Of a stretch of 20,131 nucleotides of DNA, positions 9,698 to 17,088 are shown one piece after another. The notes under the pieces were generated by a model that saw only the letters and a list, made by a program, of their open reading frames with translations, was not told where the DNA came from and made no database searches. Each line of letters begins with the position of its first letter. Position 1 is the first letter of the stretch. Source of the stretch: Halothiobacillus neapolitanus (GTDB lineage: Bacteria; Pseudomonadota; Gammaproteobacteria; Halothiobacillales; Halothiobacillaceae); assembly GCA_020721485.1 (NCBI GenBank), contig DYMR01000009.1, forward strand, positions 1-20,131, read 5' to 3'. Both the position numbers and the translations under genes were made by a program.

Positions 9698-9931
9698 ACT
9701 CCCGCTTGAAGGGGCGGGGCTTCCTCCCCCTTGATGGGGGGGTGGCAAGCGTAGGAAATCTGCCCGTGTCACTCCCTCCCCCTTGAGGGGGGAGGGTTGG
9801 TGTGGGGGTGTTTTGACCCGGCGGGCGCTGCCCTGACCCTCCCTTCCGCAGCCGCCCACTTGTGGGGCGGGGCTCCCTCCCCCTTGAGGGGGGAGGGTTG
9901 GGGTGGGGGTGCTTTGTGCCGGGCGGTCGCT
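9698..9931. repeat. Cluster of G/C-rich hairpin repeats in the pbpC/rho convergent gap
   Basis: The 279-base gap 9657-9935 holds no gene. It contains five short hairpins. Two (9772-9796 and 9873-9897) share an identical core, arms CCCTCCCCC and GGGGGGAGGG around a TTGA loop. Their flanks also match, so about 60 bases are repeated 101 bases apart with scattered changes. A degenerate copy is at 9721-9745. Weaker GC hairpins lie at 9701-9718 (TTGA in the loop) and 9852-9870 (CACTTGTG at the tip). G-tracts at 9888-9909 fit a four-run quadruplex pattern on the plus strand. Similar G/C-rich palindromes occur dispersed in many proteobacterial genomes (from memory, not checked). Both pbpC and rho end into this block, so it may act as a two-way transcription end, though no T-run is present. 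Confidence 0.75.
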
Positions 9932-9935
9932 GCCC

Positions 9936-11195
9936 TTACCCGCGCCGCATTGAGTCGTAAAACTCGTTGTTTGTCTTGGTTTTTTGCAGTTTGTCGAGCA
10001 GGAATTCCATGGATTCAAGCTCGCTCATCGGGTGCAGGAACTTGCGCAGAATCCACATTTTTTGCAGTTCCTCGGCATCGGTCAGCAGCTCTTCGCGGCG
10101 GGTGCCGGAGCGGTTGATGTTGATGGCCGGGTAGACCCGCTTCTCGGCAATCCGGCGATCAAGGTGCAATTCCATGTTGCCGGTGCCTTTGAATTCTTCG
10201 TAGATCACCTCGTCCATTTTGCTGCCGGTGTCGATCAGCGCCGTGGCGAGAATGGTGAGCGAACCGCCTTCTTCAATGTTGCGTGCCGCGCCAAAAAAGC
10301 GTTTCGGACGGTGCAGGGCGTTCGCATCCACGCCGCCGGTGAGTACCTTGCCCGAGCTCGGTACCACGGTGTTGTACGCGCGGGCGAGGCGGGTGATCGA
10401 GTCGAGCAGAATCACCACATCGCGCTTGTGTTCGACCAGACGCTTGGCCTTTTCGATCACCATTTCCGCCACTTGCACATGGCGGGCGGCGGGTTCGTCG
10501 AAGGTGGAGGCAATCACTTCGCCGCGCACGGTGCGCTGCATTTCCGTGACTTCTTCTGGCCGTTCGTCGATCAACAACACGATCAGATCGCATTCGGGAT
10601 GGTTGGCGGTAATGCTTTGCGCAATGTTTTGCAGCAGCATGGTTTTACCGGCCTTGGGCGGGGCGACGATCAGGCCGCGCTGCCCTTTGCCGATGGGCGA
10701 CACAATGTCGATGATCCGCGCCGTCAAATCTTCCGTCGAGCCATTGCCGCGCTCCATCCGCATGCGCCGATTGGCGTGCAGCGGGGTGAGGTGCTCGAAC
10801 AAAATCTTGCTCTTGCTGGCGTGCGGCACTTCGCCATTGATGGTGTCGATCTTCAGCAGGGCAAAGTAGCGTTCGCCATCTTTGGGCGCACGCACGGTGC
10901 CGCAAATGTTGTCGCCGGTTTGCATGCCGAAGCGGCGAATCTGCGAGGGCGACACATACACATCCGCCGGCCCGGCGAGGTAAGAATCCGCTGCACCGCG
11001 CAAAAAGCCAAAGCCATCCGGCAGGATTTCCAGCACGCCATCACCAAAGATGGATTCGCCGGTTTTGGCGTGCGCCTTGAGCAAGGCGAAAATCACATCG
11101 TGCTTGCGCGTTCGGGCAATGTTTTCCAAGCCCATGGCTTCGGCCATGGTGACGAGATCAGGAACGGGTTTGGCTTTGAGTTCGGTCAGATTCAT
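9936..11195 (-). CDS. rho: Transcription termination factor Rho
   Basis: The hexameric RNA-dependent ATPase that ends transcription at Rho-dependent sites. From the chosen ATG it is 419 residues, the same length as E. coli Rho. Order: N-terminal helical and cold-shock-like RNA-binding domain (about 1-130, with [13 protein letters not shown] at 54-66 and [13 protein letters not shown] at 78-90), then the RecA-like motor with Walker A PPKAGKT (179-185), Walker B region [17 protein letters not shown], the Q-loop region ([23 protein letters not shown]), and the R-finger region [25 protein letters not shown]. The ATG at 11195 (MNLTELK) is the family start; an in-frame TTG at 11213 would add six residues but matches no homologue I know. 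No Shine-Dalgarno sequence precedes the ATG. Instead the stop codon of an upstream 34-codon ORF overlaps it (ATGA), suggesting translational coupling. It lies 200 bases downstream of trxA, as in E. coli. Confidence 0.98.
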   Translation of the reverse strand: MNLTELKAKPVPDLVTMAEAMGLENIARTRKHDVIFALLKAHAKTGESIFGDGVLEILPDGFGFLRGAADSYLAGPADVYVSPSQIRRFGMQTGDNICGTVRAPKDGERYFALLKIDTINGEVPHASKSKILFEHLTPLHANRRMRMERGNGSTEDLTARIIDIVSPIGKGQRGLIVAPPKAGKTMLLQNIAQSITANHPECDLIVLLIDERPEEVTEMQRTVRGEVIASTFDEPAARHVQVAEMVIEKAKRLVEHKRDVVILLDSITRLARAYNTVVPSSGKVLTGGVDANALHRPKRFFGAARNIEEGGSLTILATALIDTGSKMDEVIYEEFKGTGNMELHLDRRIAEKRVYPAININRSGTRREELLTDAEELQKMWILRKFLHPMSELESMEFLLDKLQKTKTNNEFYDSMRRG

Positions 11196-11296
11196 GGGGA
11201 TATGCTGGGGCAATTAGAAGGGCTAAGGCAGCGGTACGGCGTACCGATGGGGAAATGAACGGGGAGGAAGTTGGCCAACTGGCGATGCGAGCGCAT
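11192..11296 (-). CDS. Possible rho leader peptide (34 codons)
   Basis: A short ORF beginning [10 protein letters not shown] and ending CPSISP, whose TGA shares bases with the rho ATG (ATGA). It lies entirely in the trxA-rho leader. E. coli has an analogous short leader ORF, rhoL, of about 33 codons upstream of rho; I see no convincing sequence similarity, only position and size. Its ATG lacks a clear ribosome-binding site. A candidate -10 at 11332-11337 would start transcription about 28 bases before it. It could be chance, but rho itself has no Shine-Dalgarno sequence, so coupling through this ORF would explain how rho is translated. Confidence 0.35.
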   Translation of the reverse strand: MRSHRQLANFLPVHFPIGTPYRCLSPSNCPSISP

Positions 11297-11394
11297 CTGT
11301 GGCTTAAGGGATGATTGAGAGTACGGCGCGCATTCTGGCACAGTTGCGGCGCGCTTGCCAGTCGTGGCGCCGCGTGACCCGAGCAATCGTCGGG
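11232..11394 (-). promoter_or_regulatory. Palindrome-rich trxA-rho leader
   Basis: Five inverted repeats lie between the trxA stop and the rho start. They are CCCGA/TCGGG (11378-11394), GCGGCGC/GCGCCGC (11346-11373), GATGCG-AG-CGCATC (11284-11297), GTTGGCCAAC (11270-11279) and CGGTACG-N-CGTACCG (11232-11246). None is followed by a T-run, so intrinsic termination after trxA is unlikely and read-through into rho is expected. E. coli rho is autoregulated by Rho-dependent attenuation in its leader, and this region could serve the same purpose. Confidence 0.45.
11332..11340 (-). promoter_or_regulatory. Candidate extended -10 for rho
   Basis: On the minus strand the bases read TGC-CAGAAT, an extended -10 pattern, followed by GCGCGCC. 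The hexamer 17 bases upstream (TGGCAA) is a weak -35. It would give rho its own transcript starting near 11324, inside the trxA-rho gap. Confidence 0.28.
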
Positions 11395-11395
11395 A

Positions 11396-11722
11396 TCAGA
11401 TGATGCCGTCGATGAATGAGGTTAGCTGGGATTTGGAGACGGCGCCGACTTTGGTGCCTTCAACTTTGCCATTTTTGAACAGCATTAAGGTGGGAATGCC
11501 GCGAATGCCGTGTTGGCGCGGGGTTTCCGGATTTTCGTCGATATTGAGTTTGGCGACTTTGAGTTTGCCAGCGTATTGCTCGGCCACTTCATCCAGCACC
11601 GGCGCGATCATGCGGCAGGGGCCGCACCATTCAGCCCAGTAATCGACCAGGACGGGTAAATCGTTGCTCAGCACTTCGGCGGCAAAGTTGCCGTCGTTGA
11701 TATAGGCGATTTTATCGCTCAC
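11396..11722 (-). CDS. trxA: Thioredoxin
   Basis: A 108-residue cytoplasmic thiol-disulfide oxidoreductase that reduces protein disulfides with electrons from thioredoxin reductase. The active site is W32-C33-G-P-C36 within [17 protein letters not shown], and the conserved cis-proline loop is GIPTLMLF near residue 77. Length is the standard 108. The start is the GTG at 11722 (reads [10 protein letters not shown]). A strong AAGGAG lies seven bases upstream at 11730-11735. The reading frame stays open upstream to 11872, but that extension has no thioredoxin similarity and runs across the promoter region. It is divergent from oxyR and upstream of rho. Confidence 0.97.
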   Translation of the reverse strand: MSDKIAYINDGNFAAEVLSNDLPVLVDYWAEWCGPCRMIAPVLDEVAEQYAGKLKVAKLNIDENPETPRQHGIRGIPTLMLFKNGKVEGTKVGAVSKSQLTSFIDGII

Positions 11723-11729
11723 GGTGATA

Positions 11730-11735
11730 CTCCTT
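11730..11735 (-). promoter_or_regulatory. Shine-Dalgarno fixing the GTG start of trxA
   Basis: On the minus strand this is AAGGAG, seven bases before the GTG at 11722. It decides the start: the longer in-frame versions lack any such site. Confidence 0.8.
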
Positions 11736-11778
11736 AAACGCTCTAAACGCGAAACAGCGGGCCGGTAGAATGCGGATG

Positions 11779-11808
11779 AGATTAGACCAAAATTTATTGG
11801 TTCCAATC
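11779..11808. promoter_or_regulatory. Dyad operator overlapping a candidate trxA promoter in the trxA/oxyR gap
   Basis: ACCAAAATTTATTGGT (11786-11801) has perfect five-base arms around six A/T bases, and the symmetry extends imperfectly to GATT/AATC at 11780 and 11808. On the minus strand TTGGAA (11801-11806), a 16-base spacer and TAATCT (11779-11784) form a plausible trxA promoter that the dyad covers exactly. On the plus strand TAGAAT at 11766-11771 could be an oxyR -10. LysR-type regulators usually bind such A/T-centred dyads next to their own gene, so OxyR is the natural candidate ligand. The dyad does not match the E. coli OxyR four-box consensus well, so this is inference. Confidence 0.45.
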
Positions 11809-11920
11809 TATCAAGGCGGCCAATTCTTCCCCTGCCTGCGCCACAATGCAAGCAAAATGCGCTTATGCCCATGAATAAACGGGTGAAATAGTGTGTGAAA
11901 CGACTTGAGATGATCGAACA

Positions 11921-12886
11921 ATGACTTTGACCGAATTACGATATGTGGTGGCTGTTGCGCGCGAGCGACATTTCGGTCGGGCGGCGGCGGCGTGTTTTGT
12001 CAGCCAGCCGACTTTGAGTGTGGGGGTCAAGCGCATCGAGGAGGCGCTCGAAGTGCAGATTTTCGAGCGCGCCAGCCGCAGTGAGTTGCACATCACCCCA
12101 CGCGGGGAGGCGATTATCGAGCAGGCGATTCGGGTGTTGCAGGAGGTCGATCAGCTCAAGGCGATTGCCGATGCGGCGAAGGATCCCTTGGTCGGGACTT
12201 TGCGGGTGGGGCTGATTCATACCATCGGGCCGTATTTGCTGCCGAGCCTGATTCCCGCCCTGCATCAGCGCGCGCCGCGCATGCCGATCGAGATTGTGGA
12301 GGGCTTCACCCAAGATTTGCTGCATCAGTTGCATCAGGGCGTGTTGGATGCGGTGGTGTTGTCGTTGCCGATTGCCGGCAATCGGTTGACGATCACGCCG
12401 GTATACCGCGAGCCGTTCACCGTGGCGGTGCCGAGCGCGCACCCGCTGGCGTCGGCGGCGGTCATCAACCCGAGCCAGCTCGCCGCCGAAGATTTGCTGC
12501 TGCTGGGGCAGGGGCATTGTTTCCGCGATCAGGTGTTGACGATTTGCCCGGAATGCGCGAATTCCTCTGGCACGGGGCGCCTGCAACGGACGCTGGAAGG
12601 CGGTTCCTTGGAAACCATGCGGATGATGGTTGCGTCGGGGGCGGGCGTGACTGTACTGCCTTGCTCGTCGAACATCGGGCAAAGCGCGGCCACGGGCAGC
12701 CTGATTCGCTATGTGCCGCTGACCAAGCCGGTGGCCACGCGCGATGTGGCCGTCGCCAGCCGCAGCCGCTATGCCCGCGCCGGGGCGATTGATTTGCTCT
12801 GCGCGATGATTCGCGCCAACCACCCGCCGTGCTGCATCGGCATCGACGCGGACGATACGCGCCCGACCCAGACGGGCGGCGGATGA
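11921..12886 (+). CDS. oxyR: LysR-family hydrogen peroxide sensor OxyR
   Basis: A 321-residue LysR-type regulator. The N-terminal winged helix-turn-helix (about 1-62, [32 protein letters not shown]) is followed by a linker helix and the substrate/redox domain from about 90. The OxyR identity rests on GHC200FRDQVLTIC209: the two cysteines are nine residues apart as in E. coli Cys199/Cys208, which form a disulfide on peroxide exposure and turn on antioxidant genes. The downstream [19 protein letters not shown] also matches OxyR. Extra cysteines at CPEC (Cys209 to Cys212) and in the C-terminal stretch PPCCIG are notable. The C-terminal tail (after about 300, [15 protein letters not shown]) looks unstructured. 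Divergent from trxA, a common target class for this regulator; the shared gap holds a dyad. Confidence 0.94.
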   Translation: MTLTELRYVVAVARERHFGRAAAACFVSQPTLSVGVKRIEEALEVQIFERASRSELHITPRGEAIIEQAIRVLQEVDQLKAIADAAKDPLVGTLRVGLIHTIGPYLLPSLIPALHQRAPRMPIEIVEGFTQDLLHQLHQGVLDAVVLSLPIAGNRLTITPVYREPFTVAVPSAHPLASAAVINPSQLAAEDLLLLGQGHCFRDQVLTICPECANSSGTGRLQRTLEGGSLETMRMMVASGAGVTVLPCSSNIGQSAATGSLIRYVPLTKPVATRDVAVASRSRYARAGAIDLLCAMIRANHPPCCIGIDADDTRPTQTGGG

Positions 12887-12905
12887 ATCAGGCGGGTTGG
12901 CTTAA

Positions 12906-12937
12906 CAGGCGGTTGAAAAACGGTTTTCAACCTTCTG
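12906..12937. repeat. Interspersed palindromic repeat, copy B
   Basis: CAGGCGGTTGAAAA, loop ACGG, then TTTTCAACCTTCTG. The stem is 14 bases with two mismatches. The left arm is identical to copy A at the window start. It sits between convergent oxyR and the cold-shock gene, and its right arm contains the stop codon and last codons of the cold-shock gene. It may act as a 3' end stabiliser for either transcript. There is no T-run. Confidence 0.7.
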
Positions 12938-13361
12938 ATAGCACGGTGACATCCTCGGCCTGCGGGCCTTTGCGACCGGGGCCAATGTGGTATTGCACCG
13001 TTTGCCCGGCCACGAGGGCGGGGGCGTTTTCATCGGCCAGCGAGCGGTAATGCACGAATAAATCTTCGCCATTGCTGCGCACGATAAAACCAAAGCCTTT
13101 CTCGGTATCGAAGAATTTGACCAGGCCGGATTCCCGCAGCGGCGGCAGGTTGACGGCCACTTCTTTGGGAATGATCGCGGCGGGCGGTTTGGGCTGCGTC
13201 GGCACGAGGGTGGCGAGCAGCATGCCCAACCAAATCACGGCAGCGGTGGCGGCGAACGAGCCGATTAACCCGAATTGGGGTAGGGCGTACACCACCAGTG
13301 CCGCCGCGAGGAGGGACAGGACGAGGGTGGCGAGTAGGGAGCGAATGCGAGCGGAAGTCAT
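12927..13361 (-). CDS. Membrane-anchored cold-shock domain protein
   Basis: A 144-residue protein. Two hydrophobic helices at about 9-29 and 33-53 are joined by a very short turn. A proline-rich linker (about 54-75) leads to a complete cold-shock domain (about 77-142) with both RNA-binding motifs, RNP1 KGFGFI (88-93) and RNP2 LFVHY (101-105). Free cold-shock proteins of about 70 residues bind single-stranded RNA or DNA and melt structures. This one would hold that domain at the inner membrane, probably on the cytoplasmic side. The opposite order (cold-shock domain first, then helices with DUF1294) is the better-known membrane form; this N-anchor form is less familiar to me. No target is evident. 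Convergent with oxyR, and its stop lies in a palindromic repeat. The ATG has no strong Shine-Dalgarno sequence. Confidence 0.88.
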   Translation of the reverse strand: MTSARIRSLLATLVLSLLAAALVVYALPQFGLIGSFAATAAVIWLGMLLATLVPTQPKPPAAIIPKEVAVNLPPLRESGLVKFFDTEKGFGFIVRSNGEDLFVHYRSLADENAPALVAGQTVQYHIGPGRKGPQAEDVTVLSEG

Positions 13362-13438
13362 AGAGAGTGAATGGCCTTAAAAATCCTGAAACGGAGCGTG
13401 GGAAGTATGGTTTTAATCATCCAGTGGGCGTGACCGAA

Positions 13439-13469
13439 CAGGCCGTTGAAACAGGGGTTCAACCGCCTG
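13439..13469. repeat. Interspersed palindromic repeat, copy C
   Basis: CAGGCCGTTGAA and TTCAACCGCCTG form a 12-base stem with one mismatch around a seven-base loop. It is the same family as copies A and B, with the outer arms best preserved. It lies in the 309-base divergent gap between the cold-shock gene and mnmG (13362-13670). Otherwise that gap holds an AT-rich stretch (about 13568-13616) and the mnmG start signals. No DnaA box of the TTATNCACA type was seen there. Confidence 0.68.
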
Positions 13470-13629
13470 CCAAAGGAGTCCGCACGACCGCGCATTGTGC
13501 CGCAAAACCGCGCGCGGAAGAATCCCATTGACGGCGCGGCGCGGCGCGTTCTGCATCCATCCTGCTGTTTTTTCGTGGAAATTTGCTGAAAAATTCATCA
13601 GAAATCTCGATTTTTGCACGACTTTCCCC

Positions 13630-13666
13630 TAGAATCCCTGCTCTTTTTCTGAGCCCGACCGGAGGG
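13630..13666 (+). promoter_or_regulatory. mnmG: Candidate -10 and Shine-Dalgarno for mnmG
   Basis: TAGAAT at 13630-13635 is a good -10 hexamer downstream of an AT-rich tract; the -35 is not clear. GGAGGG at 13661-13666 lies four bases before the mnmG ATG. This is the only likely promoter for the mnmG-rsmG-parA-parB operon in the window. Confidence 0.4.
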
Positions 13667-13670
13667 CGTC

Positions 13671-15551
13671 ATGCGGTATCCCGAGCAATTTGCCGTCATT
13701 GTGATCGGCGGTGGCCATGCAGGCACGGAAGCGGCGTTGGCGGCGGCGCGCATGGGCGCCCGCACCCTGCTGGTGTCGCACAGCATCGAAACTCTGGGGC
13801 AAATGAGTTGCAATCCGGCGATTGGCGGCATCGGCAAGGGGCATCTGGTGAAAGAGGTGGATGCGCTGGGCGGGGCGATGGCGCGCGCGGCCGATTTGGG
13901 CGGCATTCAATTCCGCATTCTGAACGCCCGAAAAGGGCCGGCGGTGCGCGCCACGCGGGCGCAAGCGGACCGCATTTTGTACAAGGCGGCGATTCGGCAG
14001 ATGCTGGAAAACCAGCCGAATTTAATGCTGTTTCAACAGGCGATTGATGATGTGTTGCTCGACGGCGACCGGGTGATTGGGGTGCGCACGCAAGCGGGCA
14101 TCGAATTCATCGGCCAAACCGTGGTGCTCACGGCGGGGACCTTCCTCGCCGGGCAAATTCACATCGGCTTGCAGAATTATCAGGGCGGGCGCGCGGGCGA
14201 CCCTCCGGCGCTGCGGCTGGCCGAGCGGCTGCGCGAGCTGTCGCTGGGCGTGGGGCGGCTGAAAACCGGCACGCCGCCGCGCATCGACAGTCGTTCGATT
14301 GATCTGTCGGTGATGCAGGCGCAGCCGGGCGATACGCCGACGCCGGTGTTTTCGTTTCTCGGCAAGGCGAGCGAGCACCCGCGCCAGATTGATTGCTACA
14401 TCACCCACACCAACGAGCGCACGCACGACATCATTCGCGCGGGGCTGGATCGTTCACCCATGTTCACCGGCGTGATCGAGGGCGTGGGGCCGCGCTATTG
14501 CCCGTCGATCGAGGACAAAATCCACCGCTTTGCGGACAAAGAGTCGCATCAAGTGTTTGTCGAACCCGAAGGGCTGACCACCAACGAAATTTACCCGAAC
14601 GGCATTTCCACCAGCCTGCCGTTTGATGTGCAACTGGACTATGTGCGCAGCATTCGGGGCTTTGAACAGGCCATCATCACCCGCCCCGGCTATGCGATTG
14701 AGTACGACTTTTTCGACCCGCGCGGCCTGAAGCCCACGCTGGAAACTCATGCCATTGCCGGGCTGTATTTCGCCGGCCAGATCAACGGCACCACCGGATA
14801 TGAAGAAGCGGCGGCGCAGGGGTTGATGGCCGGCGCGAATGCGGCAGCGGCGGTGTTGGGGCGCGAACCGCTGACCCTACGGCGCGATGAGGCCTACATC
14901 GGCGTGATGGTGGATGATCTGATTACCCAGGGCACGCAAGAGCCCTACCGCATGTTCACCAGCCGCGCCGAATATCGGCTGATGCTGCGCGAGGACAACG
15001 CCGATCAGCGCCTGACCGCCAAAGGGCACGCCCTCGGCTTGGTCGATGAGGCGCGCTGGCGGGCATTCAACGAAAAAATGGCAGCGATCGAGGCCGAGCG
15101 CGGCCGGTTGGCCGATCTCTGGGTTCACCCGGAACATCCGGCGGCGGCAGAACTGCCCGGCCCGATCAGCAAGGGCGTGAACGCGCTGGATTTGCTGCGC
15201 CGCCCCGAGCTCGATTACGCCCGGATCGCGGCGGTGCCGGGGCTGGCGCCTGTCGATCCCGTCGCGCCGGAAGTGGCGGAACAAATTGAAATCGAAGCGA
15301 AATATGCGGGATATGTCGATCGGCAGCGCGATGAGGTCAGCCGTTCGCTCAAGCAGGAAACCCAGCCGTTGCCCGCCGAATTGGATTACCACGCCATCGC
15401 TGGGCTATCGAACGAAGTCCGCGCCAAGCTGGCGCAGCATCGCCCCGCGACGCTCGGCCAGGCCGGGCGGATTCCCGGCATCACCCCGGCGGCGATTTCC
15501 CTGCTGCTGGTGCATTTGAAACGGCGGGATCTGTTGGCGGCCTCGGCTTGA
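13671..15551 (+). CDS. mnmG: tRNA uridine-5-carboxymethylaminomethyl modification enzyme MnmG (GidA)
   Basis: A 626-residue FAD enzyme that, with MnmE, installs the carboxymethylaminomethyl group on U34 of certain tRNAs. The N-terminal dinucleotide fold carries [14 protein letters not shown] (GGGHAG at 13-18), followed by [24 protein letters not shown]. The family signature [15 protein letters not shown] includes Cys277, the same number as in E. coli. The second signature [21 protein letters not shown] completes the FAD site. The C-terminal helical domain that contacts MnmE is present ([13 protein letters not shown] to [18 protein letters not shown]). Length is normal (E. coli about 629). The usual upstream partner mnmE is not in the window. 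The stop TGA overlaps the rsmG start. Confidence 0.98.
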   Translation: MRYPEQFAVIVIGGGHAGTEAALAAARMGARTLLVSHSIETLGQMSCNPAIGGIGKGHLVKEVDALGGAMARAADLGGIQFRILNARKGPAVRATRAQADRILYKAAIRQMLENQPNLMLFQQAIDDVLLDGDRVIGVRTQAGIEFIGQTVVLTAGTFLAGQIHIGLQNYQGGRAGDPPALRLAERLRELSLGVGRLKTGTPPRIDSRSIDLSVMQAQPGDTPTPVFSFLGKASEHPRQIDCYITHTNERTHDIIRAGLDRSPMFTGVIEGVGPRYCPSIEDKIHRFADKESHQVFVEPEGLTTNEIYPNGISTSLPFDVQLDYVRSIRGFEQAIITRPGYAIEYDFFDPRGLKPTLETHAIAGLYFAGQINGTTGYEEAAAQGLMAGANAAAAVLGREPLTLRRDEAYIGVMVDDLITQGTQEPYRMFTSRAEYRLMLREDNADQRLTAKGHALGLVDEARWRAFNEKMAAIEAERGRLADLWVHPEHPAAAELPGPISKGVNALDLLRRPELDYARIAAVPGLAPVDPVAPEVAEQIEIEAKYAGYVDRQRDEVSRSLKQETQPLPAELDYHAIAGLSNEVRAKLAQHRPATLGQAGRIPGITPAAISLLLVHLKRRDLLAASA

Positions 15552-16198
15552 GCGCAGAAATCGACAGCGCGGCGGCGGATTGTCTGCTGGCCGATGCCGA
15601 ACGCTTGGGCGTGGCGCTCACGCCGGTGGCCGCGCAGCGCATCGAGGCGTACCTCGCGCTGTTGGCGAAGTGGAATCAAGCCTATAACCTCACCGCCGTG
15701 CGCGATCTGGCCGACATGCGCGTGCGCCATGCGCTCGATGCCTTGGCCGTGTTGCCGTGGGTGCCGCCGCAGACCGTGCTGGCCGATGTCGGCAGCGGCC
15801 CCGGCATTCCGGGGGTGATTTTGGCGCTGGCGCGTCCCGATTTGTGCGTGACTTTGATGGATTCCAACCTGAAAATGACGCGCTTTGCCGAGGCCGCCGT
15901 GCGCGAATTGGGCATCGAGCGCGTCACCGTGCAACGGGCGAGGGTCGAAAGCCTGCCGCCCGCTGCGTTCGATCAGATTATTTCGCGCGCGTTTGCCGCC
16001 ACGGCGGATTTTCTGCGGTTAACGGCGCATTTGGCACGCCCCGGCGGCCAATGGTTGGCGATGAAGGGGCGGCTCGATCCCGCAGAACAGCAGGCGATTC
16101 CGGCGGCATTCCACTGCGTCGGCACCCACGCGCTGCCGGTGCCGGGGTTGTTGGCCGAACGGCATTTGCTCATTTACGAACACGGGGTGCCTGCATGA
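15548..16198 (+). CDS. rsmG: 16S rRNA (guanine527-N7) methyltransferase RsmG (GidB)
   Basis: A 216-residue SAM-dependent methyltransferase that modifies G527 of 16S rRNA, affecting streptomycin sensitivity in known cases. The N-terminal helical part includes [13 protein letters not shown] (41-53). SAM motif I is [14 protein letters not shown] (77-90), and the acidic residue after strand 2 is in VTLMDSN (Asp105). The post-motif ISRAFA is also typical. The start is TTG at 15548, overlapping the mnmG stop in TTGA. No internal ATG would keep the full N-terminus, so coupling to mnmG is likely. Its TGA overlaps the parA ATG. Confidence 0.95.
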   Translation: MSAEIDSAAADCLLADAERLGVALTPVAAQRIEAYLALLAKWNQAYNLTAVRDLADMRVRHALDALAVLPWVPPQTVLADVGSGPGIPGVILALARPDLCVTLMDSNLKMTRFAEAAVRELGIERVTVQRARVESLPPAAFDQIISRAFAATADFLRLTAHLARPGGQWLAMKGRLDPAEQQAIPAAFHCVGTHALPVPGLLAERHLLIYEHGVPA

Positions 16199-17088
16199 GC
16201 TGGACGCTCGCCATTACGAATCAAAAAGGCGGCGTGGGGAAAACCACCACCGCCGTCAACCTCGCGGCGGCGCTGGCCGAGCGCGGGCAACGGGTTTTGT
16301 TGATCGACCTCGATCCGCAGGGCAACGCCACCGTCAGTACCGGGCAGGATAAGGCAACGCTGGAACGCACCGTCGCCGATGTGCTGCTCGATGCGGTGCC
16401 GGTGGCCGAAGTCATCTGCGCCATCGACGCGGCGGGCTTCGATCTGCTGCCCGCGCATCTTGAATTGGCGGGCGCGGAATTTCAGCTCGTCACCCGCATT
16501 GGTCGCGAGCTCAAACTCAAACAAGCGCTCGCGCCGCTGCAAGCGCAGTACGATTTGGTGCTGATCGACTGCCCGCCCGCGCTCAACACCCTCACCATCA
16601 ACGCGCTGGTGGCCGCGAACGATGTGCTGATTCCGGTGCAGTGCGAATACTTCGCGCTCGAAGGCTTATCGTCGCTGCTCGACACGCTCGAACAGGTGCG
16701 GTTGGCGCTCAACCCGTCGCTCGGCATTGCGGGCGTGCTGCGCACCCTGTTTGATGCGCGCAACCTGTTGGCGCAACAGGTTTCCGAGCAATTACTCAGC
16801 CATTTTGGCGACCAAGTGTTCGCCACCCCGATTCCGCGTAATGTGCGGTTGGCCGAAGCGCCGAGCCACGGCCTGCCCGCCATGCTGTACGATCGGCAAT
16901 CCGTGGGCGCGCTGGCGTATGAAGCCCTGGCCGAAGAAGTGCTGCGTCGCATGCCCGGCGCGGCGGAGCGTCCGGTGGTGCCGCGCGGCCTGTCGAGGGC
17001 GATGCCGAGCAAATCCGGCGCGAAATCGGCGGACAAATCCAGCCGCAAAGCCGCACCCAAACTCAAAAAGAAAAAAGCCAAAAAGTAA
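16195..17088 (+). CDS. parA: Chromosome-partitioning ATPase ParA/Soj
   Basis: A 297-residue deviant Walker ATPase that binds DNA non-specifically when ATP-bound and moves ParB-marked origin regions. Walker A is KGGVGKTTT (11-19, with signature Lys11 and Lys16), A' is LLIDLDPQGNAT (Asp40), and Walker B is LVLIDCPP (Asp125). The core ends near residue 255. The last 24 residues (274-297) are a Lys/Ser/Ala tail ending KKKKAKK, longer and more basic than usual and likely to add DNA affinity. The ATG at 16195 overlaps the rsmG stop (ATGA); the frame stays open further upstream inside rsmG, but that is a shadow. Seven bases separate it from parB. Confidence 0.96.
   Translation: MSWTLAITNQKGGVGKTTTAVNLAAALAERGQRVLLIDLDPQGNATVSTGQDKATLERTVADVLLDAVPVAEVICAIDAAGFDLLPAHLELAGAEFQLVTRIGRELKLKQALAPLQAQYDLVLIDCPPALNTLTINALVAANDVLIPVQCEYFALEGLSSLLDTLEQVRLALNPSLGIAGVLRTLFDARNLLAQQVSEQLLSHFGDQVFATPIPRNVRLAEAPSHGLPAMLYDRQSVGALAYEALAEEVLRRMPGAAERPVVPRGLSRAMPSKSGAKSADKSSRKAAPKLKKKKAKK

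Noticed and set aside
9657..9935. CRISPR-like direct repeats in the pbpC/rho gap
   Set aside because: Only two clear copies, each self-complementary and with related rather than unique intervening sequence, and no cas genes. They are palindromic intergenic repeats.
9984..11258. A 424-codon open frame antisense to rho
   Set aside because: Shadow of the rho coding frame; no domain, and it reads across the rho leader. Rho is unmistakable on the other strand.
11723..11872. Longer thioredoxin with a 50-residue N-terminal extension
   Set aside because: The extension covers the divergent control region and has no signal peptide. The GTG at 11722 has a strong Shine-Dalgarno sequence and gives the standard length.
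11936..12823. A 295-codon open frame antisense to oxyR
   Set aside because: Same shadow effect; oxyR has its redox cysteines and DNA-binding motif in the sense frame.
13567..13582. Possible parS half site (CGTGGAA) upstream of mnmG
   Set aside because: Only one arm resembles the parS palindrome; the other half is a T-run. Too degenerate to call.
15757..16194. N-terminal extension of ParA by 146 residues
   Set aside because: It lies wholly inside rsmG in another frame. ParA homologues start near [17 protein letters not shown], and the ATG overlaps the rsmG stop in the classic ATGA manner.
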